From the NCBI RefSeq assembly GCF_048541585.1, contig NZ_CP183303.1, positions 1,736,001 through 1,800,000 of the forward strand: DNA of 64,000 bases. The letters are read 5' to 3'. The stretch's first letter is position 1; each line of letters starts with the position of its first letter. This document shows positions 44,023-53,551 of the stretch, one piece after another. The notes under the pieces were generated by a model. It was not told the DNA's origin. It searched no databases and saw nothing but the letters and a program-made list of their open reading frames with translations. Origin of the DNA: Legionella_C sp048541585 (GTDB taxonomy: Bacteria; Pseudomonadota; Gammaproteobacteria; Legionellales; Legionellaceae). The position numbers were made by a program, and so were the translations under genes.

Positions 44023-45133
44023 TCATTCCCTTTCTAATATGGAATTAGAACGTTATGCGCAGCAAATAAAGTTAAAAGAAATTGGTCTTACAGGCCAAGA
44101 AAAACTTAAAAATGCTCGTGTGTTATGTATTGGCTTAGGCGGCTTAGGTTCGCCTTTATTACTTTACCTAGCAGCAGCGGGTGTAGGCACAATAGGCATA
44201 GTCGATGACGATGTGGTAGAAGTGAGTAATTTACATCGGCAGGTACTTTATCGTACATCGCATGTTACATTACCAAAAACATCAGCCGCTTTAGCACAAA
44301 TTATAGCACTTAACCCTTTAATTACCGTACATACTTATTCTGAAAAAATTACTACTGACAATGCTGCTGAATTAATTAGTCAATATGATATTGTTGCTGA
44401 CGGCTCTGATAATTTTTCTACTCGTTATTTAGTCCATGATTTCTGTTTTGCTCTATCAAGACCTTATGTTTATGCTAGTGCTGCGCAATTTCAAGGTCAT
44501 AGTGCAGTATTTTTTGGCCAACGTGGTCCTTGTCTGCGCTGCTTATTTCCTGTTCCTGCTAATAATAGTAAAGTGACTTTAAACTGTAACGAGGCTGGCG
44601 TCTTTGGTGTCGTACCAGGTATATTAGGGAGCATTCAAGCAGCAGAAATTATTAAGTGGATACTTAAAATTGGTAACTCATTAGAAAGACGATTATTAGT
44701 TGTCGATCTTTTAACTATGGTATTTAAAGAAATTAAGCTTGTGCAAAATCCTGAATGTCAATTATGCATTCACCAACAATTTTTAAGTGATATCTCGATA
44801 GCTATACCCTCGCTACAAAATATTAATTTACGAGATTATGCCATCAGCGCAAACCAACTACTTACCAATTTGCAACAAAATAAGAAAATAATCTTACTGG
44901 ATGTTCGCTCAGAGGAAGAGCATGCAATACAAAATATAGGGGGCAAAAACATTCCATTAGCACAGTTAACACAGCGCTTAAATGAATTATCGTTTAATGA
45001 CAACATTATTATCTATTGCCAATCTGGTAAGCGAAGTATGGATGCTCTTAATATCTTACTGACTGCCGGGTTTACCTCGGTTCAATATTTAAAAGATAGT
45101 ATTGATAAAATGCTTCATTTAACTGAAGTGTAA
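44015..45133 (+). CDS. thiF: ThiF/MoeB-type adenylyltransferase with C-terminal rhodanese domain
   Basis: 372 residues. E1-like domain at about 10-245: RVLCIGLGGLGSPLLLYLAA (ATP loop), DDDVVEVSNLHRQ, DGSDNFSTRYLVHD, and zinc Cys pairs CLRC and CQLC. The rhodanese domain at about 285-372 has LLDVRSEEE and the active Cys in IYCQSGKRSMDAL. It adenylates ThiS and probably delivers sulfur through its rhodanese Cys. Last gene of the operon; a MoeB-like second role in molybdopterin synthesis is possible. Confidence 0.9.
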   Translation: MLNHSLSNMELERYAQQIKLKEIGLTGQEKLKNARVLCIGLGGLGSPLLLYLAAAGVGTIGIVDDDVVEVSNLHRQVLYRTSHVTLPKTSAALAQIIALNPLITVHTYSEKITTDNAAELISQYDIVADGSDNFSTRYLVHDFCFALSRPYVYASAAQFQGHSAVFFGQRGPCLRCLFPVPANNSKVTLNCNEAGVFGVVPGILGSIQAAEIIKWILKIGNSLERRLLVVDLLTMVFKEIKLVQNPECQLCIHQQFLSDISIAIPSLQNINLRDYAISANQLLTNLQQNKKIILLDVRSEEEHAIQNIGGKNIPLAQLTQRLNELSFNDNIIIYCQSGKRSMDALNILLTAGFTSVQYLKDSIDKMLHLTEV

Positions 45134-45211
45134 ATTTATTTATTAGTAGGCAGTCAAAGGTTCTTCAGCGAATTATATCATGGCTTATAATGGCTGCTAA
45201 ATAAGTAGGTA

Positions 45212-45229
45212 TTGGGCCTTTTGGCCCAA
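45212..45229. terminator. Intergenic hairpin after the thiamine operon
   Basis: TTGGGCC and GGCCCAA with a TTTT loop, 80 bases after the thiF stop and close to the end of the convergent gene. No T run follows on either strand, so termination is plausible but not classic. Confidence 0.4.
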
Positions 45230-45274
45230 ATTATGAACGCATAAGAAGTTAGTTGCTTTATATAGTAATTATAC

Positions 45275-45643
45275 TTAAGTACCTACTTTACCAATCTGGT
45301 TGATTTGTTTTTGCAATTGCTGCATTTGCTGTTGAAAATTAGCTTGAACCTGACGAAGTTGGTTTTGATTTTGTGTATTTAATTGCTGTATCTGGCTTTG
45401 AAAATCAGCTTGTAATTGTTTTAATTGCTGCTGCATTTGATTATTTAATGTAGAAATTTGTTGTTGAGTTTGTGCTTGCATTTGCTTAAGTTGATTTTGA
45501 ATTTGTGTATTTAACTGCATAATTTGTGCGTTTGCAGTTGAATTGGTAGTTGTAGTTGGTGGTGTTACTGGTGCAGCATACACACTTGCTATTGCAGATA
45601 CTAAAAATACACTACAAATTCCTTTGCTTAATGAGTATTTCAT
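45275..45643 (-). CDS. Secreted glutamine-rich 22-residue repeat protein
   Basis: 122 residues. The signal peptide (MKYSLSKGICSVFLVSAIAS, ending VYA) is followed by a Pro/Thr linker. Three 22-residue repeats follow, at residues 41-62, 63-84 and 85-106, plus a partial fourth (consensus IxxLNxQxQxQLKQxQAxxQ). Twenty-two is two hendecads, so a long coiled coil is expected. About one residue in three is Gln. Periplasmic or surface by signal peptide; function unknown. The repeat is also visible in the DNA as three 66-base units. Confidence 0.7.
   Translation of the reverse strand: MKYSLSKGICSVFLVSAIASVYAAPVTPPTTTTNSTANAQIMQLNTQIQNQLKQMQAQTQQQISTLNNQMQQQLKQLQADFQSQIQQLNTQNQNQLRQVQANFQQQMQQLQKQINQIGKVGT
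45326..45523 (-). repeat. Three tandem 66-bp units within the Gln-rich gene
   Basis: Codes for the 22-residue units at residues 41-106 of the secreted protein. Protein units are similar but not identical, so the duplication is not recent. Confidence 0.65.
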
Positions 45644-45753
45644 AATTATTTCCTTATGTTAAAAACGGCACTGCCAATACTTTAACGAATTTAGTTTAGA
45701 ATGCAAGCATTAAGCTTTTTAGAATAAAAAAAGCTACTCCTTGCATCTTATTT

Positions 45754-46428
45754 TTATCGACTACTTAAACTTAAATAATTAGAAGCTTCAGGTATTTCTT
45801 CATTAATCGCGGTCTCAGGATTTTCTAGGAAGCTTACAAGTTCCCCTATTTCCTTGACTTGCTTATCTTGAAGAAAACGTATGTCTTCATAGGCTTCTGT
45901 TGCTGAAATTACCGCAATTGCTGTACCAATAATGGCAATACCAATACCTAATGCTAATAATCCCCAAGGACCCATAGCTAGTGCCATCGCTCCCGCAGTT
46001 ATGCTAGTAAAATTTGCTAGCGCTGTATTTATAAACACAAAACCGGTCAAACTTGCTAGAAAACCAGAAACTGCGAAAATAGAATTAAAAAATAAATTAG
46101 CGCTTGTAGTCACTTTGTTATAGGTTTTCGTTTCATTTAGTAATTGCTGTAAAAGCTGATACTGGCTTTTTAAAGCAGCAAGGTTTTCATTATTAGGTGT
46201 TTCGATACTACGAGTGGCTGTAATTAAAAGACATAGTAATAACTCATGACTCTCTTTATTTAAAATAGTTTTTAAGCCCTCAAGTCCGCGTAAAAGCTTT
46301 CGGCCTTTAATCACTATATAATTATCAAGAAGTTTGTTCTTTAATTCGCGATTATTTACAGCTAGAGATAAATTTAAGTGGTTTTCAAGTTGCTTAAGAA
46401 ATTCTTGCTTTGCTGTTGCCCAAACCAT
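45754..46428 (-). CDS. Membrane-hairpin protein, effector candidate
   Basis: 224 residues, ATG start. A helical soluble N-terminal region (1-105) is followed by two long hydrophobic, Gly/Ala-rich segments at about 112-140 and 145-175 (NSIFAVSGFLASLTGFVFIN; MGPWGLLALGIGIAIIGTAI). The tail is acidic (FLENPETAINEEIPEASNYL). No signal peptide. A central hydrophobic hairpin with an acidic C-terminus is common in membrane-inserted Dot/Icm effectors; inference only. Confidence 0.6.
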   Translation of the reverse strand: MVWATAKQEFLKQLENHLNLSLAVNNRELKNKLLDNYIVIKGRKLLRGLEGLKTILNKESHELLLCLLITATRSIETPNNENLAALKSQYQLLQQLLNETKTYNKVTTSANLFFNSIFAVSGFLASLTGFVFINTALANFTSITAGAMALAMGPWGLLALGIGIAIIGTAIAVISATEAYEDIRFLQDKQVKEIGELVSFLENPETAINEEIPEASNYLSLSSR

Positions 46429-46775
46429 TATGCTTAAGGTCCTGTCCTTTAATGAAGTGACCTACTATATAGCAGTACTTAATTTTTGTATATTGTTTTT
46501 AATTCGTTAATGATAGTGATGATTTGCTATTAAAAAATCCGCATGAGGTTAGAATTTTTTCAATCATTTAAAATAACCTTTTCACGCGTTTATAGATTTA
46601 GGCGATAGCCAATAAATTAATTGCTTTATTGGCTGTCATCTTTTCTATAATCAGACATAACTAAACTAATGTCATTTTTACTATTTAAAAACTCATATTG
46701 TATTTGTCAGCTCTAATATCGGTTGTTCTTTCTCTATATCACCATCTTTATTAAAAAAAATTGCTGGATTCATGG
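46429..46775. other. Intergenic region with a long hairpin
   Basis: About 347 bases. A 13-bp stem with one G-T pair (GATAGCCAATAAA and TTTATTGGCTGTC, 46604-46637) is followed on the plus side by ATCTTTTC; it may end the methyltransferase transcript coming from the right. A 26-codon minus-strand frame (46693-46773, MNPAIFFNKDGDIEKEQPIL) has no support. Confidence 0.45.
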
Positions 46776-47396
46776 TCAAAGGTTTTTCTGGAGACCGTGC
46801 TTTTTACAAGCAATAATATCATATTGATGCCATAATTTTATGCCATCTGACACAGTTTCTCTTTTGGTTAAAGATACTTTTAGAATTTCAATTTCAAACA
46901 TTAAGCGAAATAAATTTAATATTTCTGCATAACTAAAAAAACTTTGCTCTGCATTGGCCCACTCATGCTGATCTCCAAAGAATTGGCCAGAAAAGCGGCC
47001 ATTAAATGCTATATGCTGAACGATATTAGACCATACATCACTGAAGTGTTTAGAAGCGACAAAAGATAAAGTTAAATTAGAACTTATTAAATCGTATTGC
47101 TTGGGAAGTTGCATTTCTTCAAGTTTAGATAAAATAAAAGTTATATGCCCAGCTTTATGACGAGTTCTTGCACGAGTTATCTCAATTGCTTCACTTTCTG
47201 CATCAAGCGCTGTTACATCGCATCCTTTTTCTAGTAGAAAGACGGTATCTCTACCCGAACCACATCCGAGATCTAATGCATTTAGTGGTTGCTGATTAAC
47301 CTTTCTTTCATCTGAAAATTTTTTGTAAGCTTCTTCAACAAGTGGATGATGTTTACTTTTCTGATGAGCTTTGAAATATGTAGTCCATTTTCCCAT
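46776..47396 (-). CDS. Class I SAM-dependent methyltransferase
   Basis: 206 residues from the ATG at 47396; a GTG 15 bases upstream is possible. Motif I ALDLGCGSGRDTVFLLEKGC, acidic motif II TALDAESEAIE, motif IV YDLISSNLTLSFV. The WTTYFKAHQKSKHHPLVEEA start resembles TehB-like and thiopurine-type small-molecule methyltransferases. Substrate unknown. It has no clear operon partner. Confidence 0.8.
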   Translation of the reverse strand: MGKWTTYFKAHQKSKHHPLVEEAYKKFSDERKVNQQPLNALDLGCGSGRDTVFLLEKGCDVTALDAESEAIEITRARTRHKAGHITFILSKLEEMQLPKQYDLISSNLTLSFVASKHFSDVWSNIVQHIAFNGRFSGQFFGDQHEWANAEQSFFSYAEILNLFRLMFEIEILKVSLTKRETVSDGIKLWHQYDIIACKKHGLQKNL

Positions 47397-47642
47397 ATGT
47401 TGTTTTCCCACTTTTGTTAGAATTATTTTTGTTTTAAATTTTTTTATTTTTTTGATAAAAACATTTTGGTAATGTGCTAAATTATTTACTTATAATAACT
47501 ACAAAAATCTTGGTCATTTTTAAACTATGTAATTGCAAAGAAATTTATCAATTATACTGACGAGTCAACCTTCTTCTATTTAATATTCCCTTTGCTTAGA
47601 AATCTACTTCACTTTAGAAGCTATATTATTCCAATCTTAACC

Positions 47643-50600
47643 TCAGTTCCTTGCTTTTACATTAATGGTTGCAGACTGCCCCTGCCCTTGTATGGCTGGA
47701 TAATACATAGACTCCGCATAAATAGGTGGTACGATAAATTTGCCAATATTTGTTGGTTTAATACGGTAACGGAACTCTTTTGTATCATTTTCTGCACTGG
47801 TAAAAAGGACTACCCTGTCTTCACGTACATCAATATAATCGGCAGCCTCTTTATTTATAGAATCTCTATTTACTTCAAATCCACCTGGTAGCAAATCAAC
47901 AATTACAATATTACTAAAAGAATGATTATCTAGGCTGCGAATTTTTAGATGAACTACTATCTCACTACCTAGGGTAGCTTCTTCAATTGGCTTACCCTCT
48001 AATGATAAATACTCACGATAAATTTCTATCCCCTGCTTAACTTCTTTATTTGGCTGCTGTTTAGTAAAGCCTGCCTGAGTTAATTGATAAAAATAAGTTT
48101 GATTTTTAGGATTATCGATAATGAGTTGTTGTATATTTTCATTAAGATTTAATTTTTTGTATAAACTAGCTGCATCATCAAGCGTTTTTTGCTGATTATT
48201 TTCTAGCAATGCACCAATAATTAATGGCTCTGGGGTACTAGTTTGCAGAGAAGGATGATACAAGGCTAATGCTAAACTGGTATAACTTGATAATAAAGTA
48301 TTGATTTCCGTACTGTTAATTGCCTTAACTAGCTCTAGCAATAGGTCATTATTTAGTTTAGCTAATTGTTCAGGAAAATGGCGCGCTAATAAGTATACAT
48401 ACTGAGCATTTGCAATATTTGCATTGTAAAAGTCTGAATTAATTAGATTAGCATTTTGAACTTGATAGCGATTAATTAACTGTAGTGCTTCATGCTCATT
48501 TTTTAATAGTTTATAAGTCGCAGCAAGATAAGCGCCTGTTATTGTTTTCTGCCAATTAAGTTCTTTATCTTGATCTAAATAAAGTAATAAGTTAGTTAAA
48601 TAGTTCGTAGTTACAATTTCATTGCGCGTTAAAATGTAGATAGCATAAGCTTGTAGACGTGCTGTTTCTTCATTAGTAGCATTTTGTGCAACAAAATCTT
48701 TGAGGTAGCTAATACCTGAAGATAATAAATCGTTTGGTATAGGGTAACCTTGATCGTGAGCTTCAGTTAAAAAATGCATTGCATAGATAGTGGCAAAAAT
48801 ATCATTGCTTGGATTACTTACCTCTGGCCAATAACTAAAGCTGCCATTAGACATTTGTCGTTGTCTTAACTTCATTATGGTATCTTGAAGTTTTTCGGCA
48901 ACTTGATTTTTATCTTGTATAAATTCAGGCTGGTTAGCCAATGCTAATAAAGGCATTGCTTTACTAGTTAATTGCTCTGTACATCCATAAGGAAAATTAT
49001 CTAAATAATGTTGTAAGCCAGTTACCAACATAAGTGGACTATTAGAAGTCGCAATTTCTACTTGCCGATGCTCTTGATACAGATCTCTATTTAATGAAAG
49101 TATTTTTCTTTTTTCTTTTGTTATGCCACTATCAATCGTTGTTACAAAATTGCTAGCTGGCCTTATACTTAAAGTTGCATCAATCTTACTTGATTTATCG
49201 CCGAAAGAAGCAGTGAAAGTAATTTTGGCGTCACCTAAATCAGGTTTAGCTTTTAATTTAAAGCGAACTGTTTGTTCATGTCCTTCGCTAATATTTATTG
49301 TAGTGTTATCTGAATTAATTAGGGTAAGTCCTAAAGAGGCAGTTAGTTTAACCGTTACCGGTGCATTAACGCCTGAGTTCTGCACATTATTGGCAACACT
49401 CGCTGTTATTTCAAATTCATCATTAGGTGCAACAAAGGTAGGGACATTAGGATTGATAACAAAATTACCGCGTACTTCCGTTGATTTCTCTGCAGAGCCT
49501 ACTTCATTCTCGGTAACCGCAACAGCCATTACCCTAATAGAGCCATTAAAATAGTTAGGAATAGGATACTTAATTTCATGCAAGTTATTATCAGTGGCAA
49601 GAATGCCTGACCAAAATACCACAGGCAAGTCAGTTTTTCGTTTAAAAGGATTAAGGTGAGCTGCTAAAAGTGCTTCACTACCATCGCCTCCTACAGTGGA
49701 TAGTTCACGTTCGCGAATATATTTTGGCAAAATTTGATCGACTGTTTGTTGGGTTAGCACTTCGAGTGCACGCTTTTGAAAGAAAAAGGCAAGTGGATTT
49801 GGCGTTTGATATTTAGCAACTTGTAAAATACCTTCATCTACTGCAAAAACAATAATTTTCCCAGGTTTATCTGTACTATAGTTAATGATTAAATCATCCC
49901 CTGGGCGAGCTAACTTTACTGTATTAAGATTTACATTTACCTTATGATTATCGGTAGTGAGTTTAAAAGGAACAACACTATAGCTAAGCGGGCTAATAAA
50001 TAATTCTGGTGAGTTCCAATCACGAACAAAAGCTACATTGATATAACCGTTGCCTTGAAAATTTTCAGGAATATGAATTTTTTGTACTGAACTGGTTGTA
50101 TCTGTTTTAAACCATTGTGTTGCGTATACTTTATCTCGTTCAATAGTAATAAGGCCAGAACCCGTATAAGGCGCGGTAATTTGTAACTCAATATCTTCAC
50201 CAGCTGTATACTCTGTTTTGTTAAGCTTAACACTAAGTTCTGCATTTTTAGCTAAAGGTTGTTGACTCGTACCAACAACGGAAAATTTAACTCGACTTAA
50301 TTCAGTGTTATCTTGGTTTAATACACTTAAAACAAAATCTCCAACTTGATTTGTAGGCAGAGAATAACTAATTCCTTGCTCATTAACAGAGAATGGTTTT
50401 GTATCTAATATTTTAGTTTGCATAACAGATTGATACTGATAAGTCCCATTAGTATTTTTAATGAGTGTTGTTATCGGTTGTAATACTGCTAATTGGATTT
50501 TAAGATTATTGACAGCTTGTGTATTAAGTTCAGGGTTAACGGCAATAAAATTAACCGTACGTAAGCTACTTTGCTTAATAAAATTAAGATCGCCATCTGG

Positions 50601-53405
50601 CTTATAGCCAATAAAATAAGGAAGCGGACTAATTAATGCTTTAGTTTGAGCGGTAACACTTCGGCCCCCTTCAGCTTCAAATCCTTCAGCAAAAAAGGTC
50701 AAGCGATAAGTAGATTGGGCAAAACGATTTAAATGCAAATTAAACTCAGTTTCACCTTTTTCATTTGTTTGACCATCCGATAAGGTTTCAGTATAAGTTT
50801 TTGGTGGCTTTTTAGGATCAAATAAAGGATCTAGAAAAATATAGCTTGGATATTTTTCAAACTCTATTCGTTCAGGTGTTAATAATAGCTTGCCACTAAC
50901 TCGCCTATTTTCAGCCGGCGCGCCATAAAGATTCCATAAATTAACATTGGCAACAACCTGCTCTGGGGAAAGCCATCCTGCTTTTGTAGATGGGAGCAAA
51001 TGAGTAGTTATACGCATTCTATCCGGTTGAAATTCAGCCACTTTAAACGTGGTATTACCTAAAACAGCTTCTTTATGTTTATCTTTTATAGTGTAGAGAT
51101 AAACAGTATATTGCCCAGTTGGAGAAGTCGCATTGGTCTTGAAGTCAAAATTAAAAAAGCCAACTTTATCAAGAATAAATTTTTGGTCATAAACAGTTGT
51201 TCCACGCGGATCAATAATGACAGCTTCCAGTGGCAGCCCAGGAGGTTGTGCTTCTGCATAAGCTTTTTTAATAATTAAACCAATATGAGCCAGATCACCT
51301 GGCCTGTAAATACCTCTATCTGAAAAAAGATAGGCACTTAAGCTGGGTAAATCTTGATTATTACTGTAAAGCCCACCCACATCAAAACGAGAATAATTGA
51401 GTTGACGATTAGGATTATTGTAAGGGATAAAGGACACGTCACTATCTAAGCGTGCTAAATAAACAACAGGCTCTCTATCGTCAGTAAAATCTTTTAGAGA
51501 AGGAAATTTCACATGCCCTTCAGTATCGGTAACACCTGACAAAATAGGCACGCCATTTTTGCCTAAAATTGACACTTCTACACCGTTAACTGGTTTACCA
51601 GCGACAATAGATTGTACAAAAATGTCATGTGTTCCATCACTATTATCTTTAACTAGCAGCCCTAAATCTGTAACTAAAATGAGACGACTTGACTTAATAT
51701 CTAAAGGCGTTTTATCAGCAAGATTCCAACCAGTCGCTTTTAGCAAAAATAATCCTTTCATACCATCTGAATTAGTCGGCGCTGCTAAATATCTTGCTAA
51801 ATCTAGCGCTGTATATTGCTGCTTAGTTAAATCATTATCGGCAAAGGTTTGGATTTCAGAGAAAATTTCACTTATATTTTGTTGGTTAAAAGAGGTGTTA
51901 ATAAAATAAGGATTATTAAAATCTCCCTGCGTCTGCGTAATTAATTGATTAATATTGTTAGGTAATACGCGAGCTACTTCAAACTTAACGGCCTCAAGTC
52001 CACGCACAAGAATAGATAATTTTTGCTCACTACTTAAAGCAAGCAATGCTCCTTTGTGTAGAAAACTAATTTCTTGTGGTAATTCAGGTACCTTGATAAT
52101 AGCCGTATAGTCATTAGTCAGGGTGAAATCACCAAATGCTCTTGTTCCTTTATCTAATTTAAGATAAAGATATCGAGAGTTCGCTACTTTGAATTTGTAG
52201 CTATGTAGGGTTGAATAATTTCTATCCGATGGAATTGGCTGTAATACTAAAGGCTTGGCAAGCGCTAAAACAGCAGAAGTAACTTCACCAGGATTTTGCC
52301 ATTCGTAATTTTCTTTTTCGTCCGCGAAGCGCGTGGCAGGATAATTATTAGGTAGTAAATAAACATGTAAAAATTTATTAATTTGCGTATCATTTACCCC
52401 AATAGATGTTTCTATGGTTAGTACTTGCTCTGGCCTATCTTGCTCATTGCGGACAATCGAGGCAGCCGTGCTAATGATTTTAAAATAATTGGCTGCATCA
52501 GGAATTAATAGATTTTGTTTTACCTCTTCTGCGCTAACCCCACTACCCGTACTTGATTGCACGCCTTTATCAATTTTTAACACAAGATAACGTGCTAAGT
52601 CGGTAATAGGTAGCGTCTCTGAATGAATATAAGCAGTGCGTTTATGCTCATCATAATCTACAGTCCACTTAAATTGCTTTGCTTGTAAATTGAATTTGTC
52701 ATTTTTTAATTCTTGTAGAAAGAGGGAGGTTTTTTTAGCAAAGCTGTCGGGATTAACAGGAAAATTAAACTCTACGGTAGCAATCGCTTGTCTAATTTTA
52801 GCATCAATAGGATCTTGGTAGAATTTAAACTCTTTAATTTTAGCTTGAAAAGGTTCTGTTGCAAACGTGTAAGCTAAACGTTCTAATTTAATTCCTTTTG
52901 CAAAAAAGGGTTGCTCAAATTGCACTGTATAAGTTTGTCCAGCTGGCCAATCTTTTTCAGGCTTAAACCTTAATTGATGATCATTTTCCCAAGTCCATAC
53001 ACCAGCAAGACTTGGCTTTAGCTGAACAAACTTAGAAACCTCTTTACCAACCAACTCTAAAGGAGCTACAGATTTAGGAATAAATTCTTGCTCTTGTAAA
53101 CCAAAATCTATTGTTAATGAATCGGGCTCTAAGGTATCGGCTATAGGTGTAATTTGTGGAGCGGTAATTTTAGCAGTGATTAATGATGGTTTAGGTAAAC
53201 TCTTATACCAAAAATATCCGCCTAGAGCTGCTAATAGCAAAACTAATAAAAAAACAAAAAGTGACCAAAATAAAAAAGGACGCGCTTTTGATTTTTTTCT
53301 TAAAAAAAGAATCCAAGGTGGACTAGACCAACTAATTTGCCCAAATAAAAGTGCTAAAAAAGCTTTGCTTTTGGCTTTTTTTTTAGTAATGGGCGTATTG
53401 TTCAT
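47643..53405 (-). CDS. Bacterial alpha-2-macroglobulin (YfhM-like)
   Basis: About 1920 residues from the ATG at 53405; a TTG 15 bases upstream is weaker. There is no lipobox. Instead a cytoplasmic basic stretch and one membrane helix (PFLFWSLFVFLLVLLLAALG, about residues 45-65) anchor it to the inner membrane, so the body is periplasmic. MG-type beta domains fill most of the length. The thioester motif YPYGCTEQLTSKAM is at about residue 1475, followed by the alpha-toroid TED domain. Such proteins trap foreign proteases that enter the periplasm. It is divergent from pbpC, its usual partner in proteobacteria. E. coli YfhM is shorter (about 1650). Confidence 0.9.
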   Translation of the reverse strand: MNNTPITKKKAKSKAFLALLFGQISWSSPPWILFLRKKSKARPFLFWSLFVFLLVLLLAALGGYFWYKSLPKPSLITAKITAPQITPIADTLEPDSLTIDFGLQEQEFIPKSVAPLELVGKEVSKFVQLKPSLAGVWTWENDHQLRFKPEKDWPAGQTYTVQFEQPFFAKGIKLERLAYTFATEPFQAKIKEFKFYQDPIDAKIRQAIATVEFNFPVNPDSFAKKTSLFLQELKNDKFNLQAKQFKWTVDYDEHKRTAYIHSETLPITDLARYLVLKIDKGVQSSTGSGVSAEEVKQNLLIPDAANYFKIISTAASIVRNEQDRPEQVLTIETSIGVNDTQINKFLHVYLLPNNYPATRFADEKENYEWQNPGEVTSAVLALAKPLVLQPIPSDRNYSTLHSYKFKVANSRYLYLKLDKGTRAFGDFTLTNDYTAIIKVPELPQEISFLHKGALLALSSEQKLSILVRGLEAVKFEVARVLPNNINQLITQTQGDFNNPYFINTSFNQQNISEIFSEIQTFADNDLTKQQYTALDLARYLAAPTNSDGMKGLFLLKATGWNLADKTPLDIKSSRLILVTDLGLLVKDNSDGTHDIFVQSIVAGKPVNGVEVSILGKNGVPILSGVTDTEGHVKFPSLKDFTDDREPVVYLARLDSDVSFIPYNNPNRQLNYSRFDVGGLYSNNQDLPSLSAYLFSDRGIYRPGDLAHIGLIIKKAYAEAQPPGLPLEAVIIDPRGTTVYDQKFILDKVGFFNFDFKTNATSPTGQYTVYLYTIKDKHKEAVLGNTTFKVAEFQPDRMRITTHLLPSTKAGWLSPEQVVANVNLWNLYGAPAENRRVSGKLLLTPERIEFEKYPSYIFLDPLFDPKKPPKTYTETLSDGQTNEKGETEFNLHLNRFAQSTYRLTFFAEGFEAEGGRSVTAQTKALISPLPYFIGYKPDGDLNFIKQSSLRTVNFIAVNPELNTQAVNNLKIQLAVLQPITTLIKNTNGTYQYQSVMQTKILDTKPFSVNEQGISYSLPTNQVGDFVLSVLNQDNTELSRVKFSVVGTSQQPLAKNAELSVKLNKTEYTAGEDIELQITAPYTGSGLITIERDKVYATQWFKTDTTSSVQKIHIPENFQGNGYINVAFVRDWNSPELFISPLSYSVVPFKLTTDNHKVNVNLNTVKLARPGDDLIINYSTDKPGKIIVFAVDEGILQVAKYQTPNPLAFFFQKRALEVLTQQTVDQILPKYIRERELSTVGGDGSEALLAAHLNPFKRKTDLPVVFWSGILATDNNLHEIKYPIPNYFNGSIRVMAVAVTENEVGSAEKSTEVRGNFVINPNVPTFVAPNDEFEITASVANNVQNSGVNAPVTVKLTASLGLTLINSDNTTINISEGHEQTVRFKLKAKPDLGDAKITFTASFGDKSSKIDATLSIRPASNFVTTIDSGITKEKRKILSLNRDLYQEHRQVEIATSNSPLMLVTGLQHYLDNFPYGCTEQLTSKAMPLLALANQPEFIQDKNQVAEKLQDTIMKLRQRQMSNGSFSYWPEVSNPSNDIFATIYAMHFLTEAHDQGYPIPNDLLSSGISYLKDFVAQNATNEETARLQAYAIYILTRNEIVTTNYLTNLLLYLDQDKELNWQKTITGAYLAATYKLLKNEHEALQLINRYQVQNANLINSDFYNANIANAQYVYLLARHFPEQLAKLNNDLLLELVKAINSTEINTLLSSYTSLALALYHPSLQTSTPEPLIIGALLENNQQKTLDDAASLYKKLNLNENIQQLIIDNPKNQTYFYQLTQAGFTKQQPNKEVKQGIEIYREYLSLEGKPIEEATLGSEIVVHLKIRSLDNHSFSNIVIVDLLPGGFEVNRDSINKEAADYIDVREDRVVLFTSAENDTKEFRYRIKPTNIGKFIVPPIYAESMYYPAIQGQGQSATINVKARN

Positions 53406-53551
53406 ATATAATCCAGCCAAGCAAAAGAGATATTAATAGAAGCTGCGTTTCAAAAGAAGTCTAATACTAAAGTGCTTCAAAATTTAATGAAGTTAGAAAA
53501 CGCCAACTTTGCCGAGCATTGTATTTTTTTAAAAGATAAGATTCAAGCATT

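Noticed and set aside
46693..46773. 26-codon minus-strand frame beginning MNPAIFFNKDG
   Set aside because: Too short, no homologue recognised, overlaps nothing that would support it.
49123..49554. 143-codon plus-strand frame within the alpha-2-macroglobulin gene
   Set aside because: Antisense to a long confident gene; no start signal.
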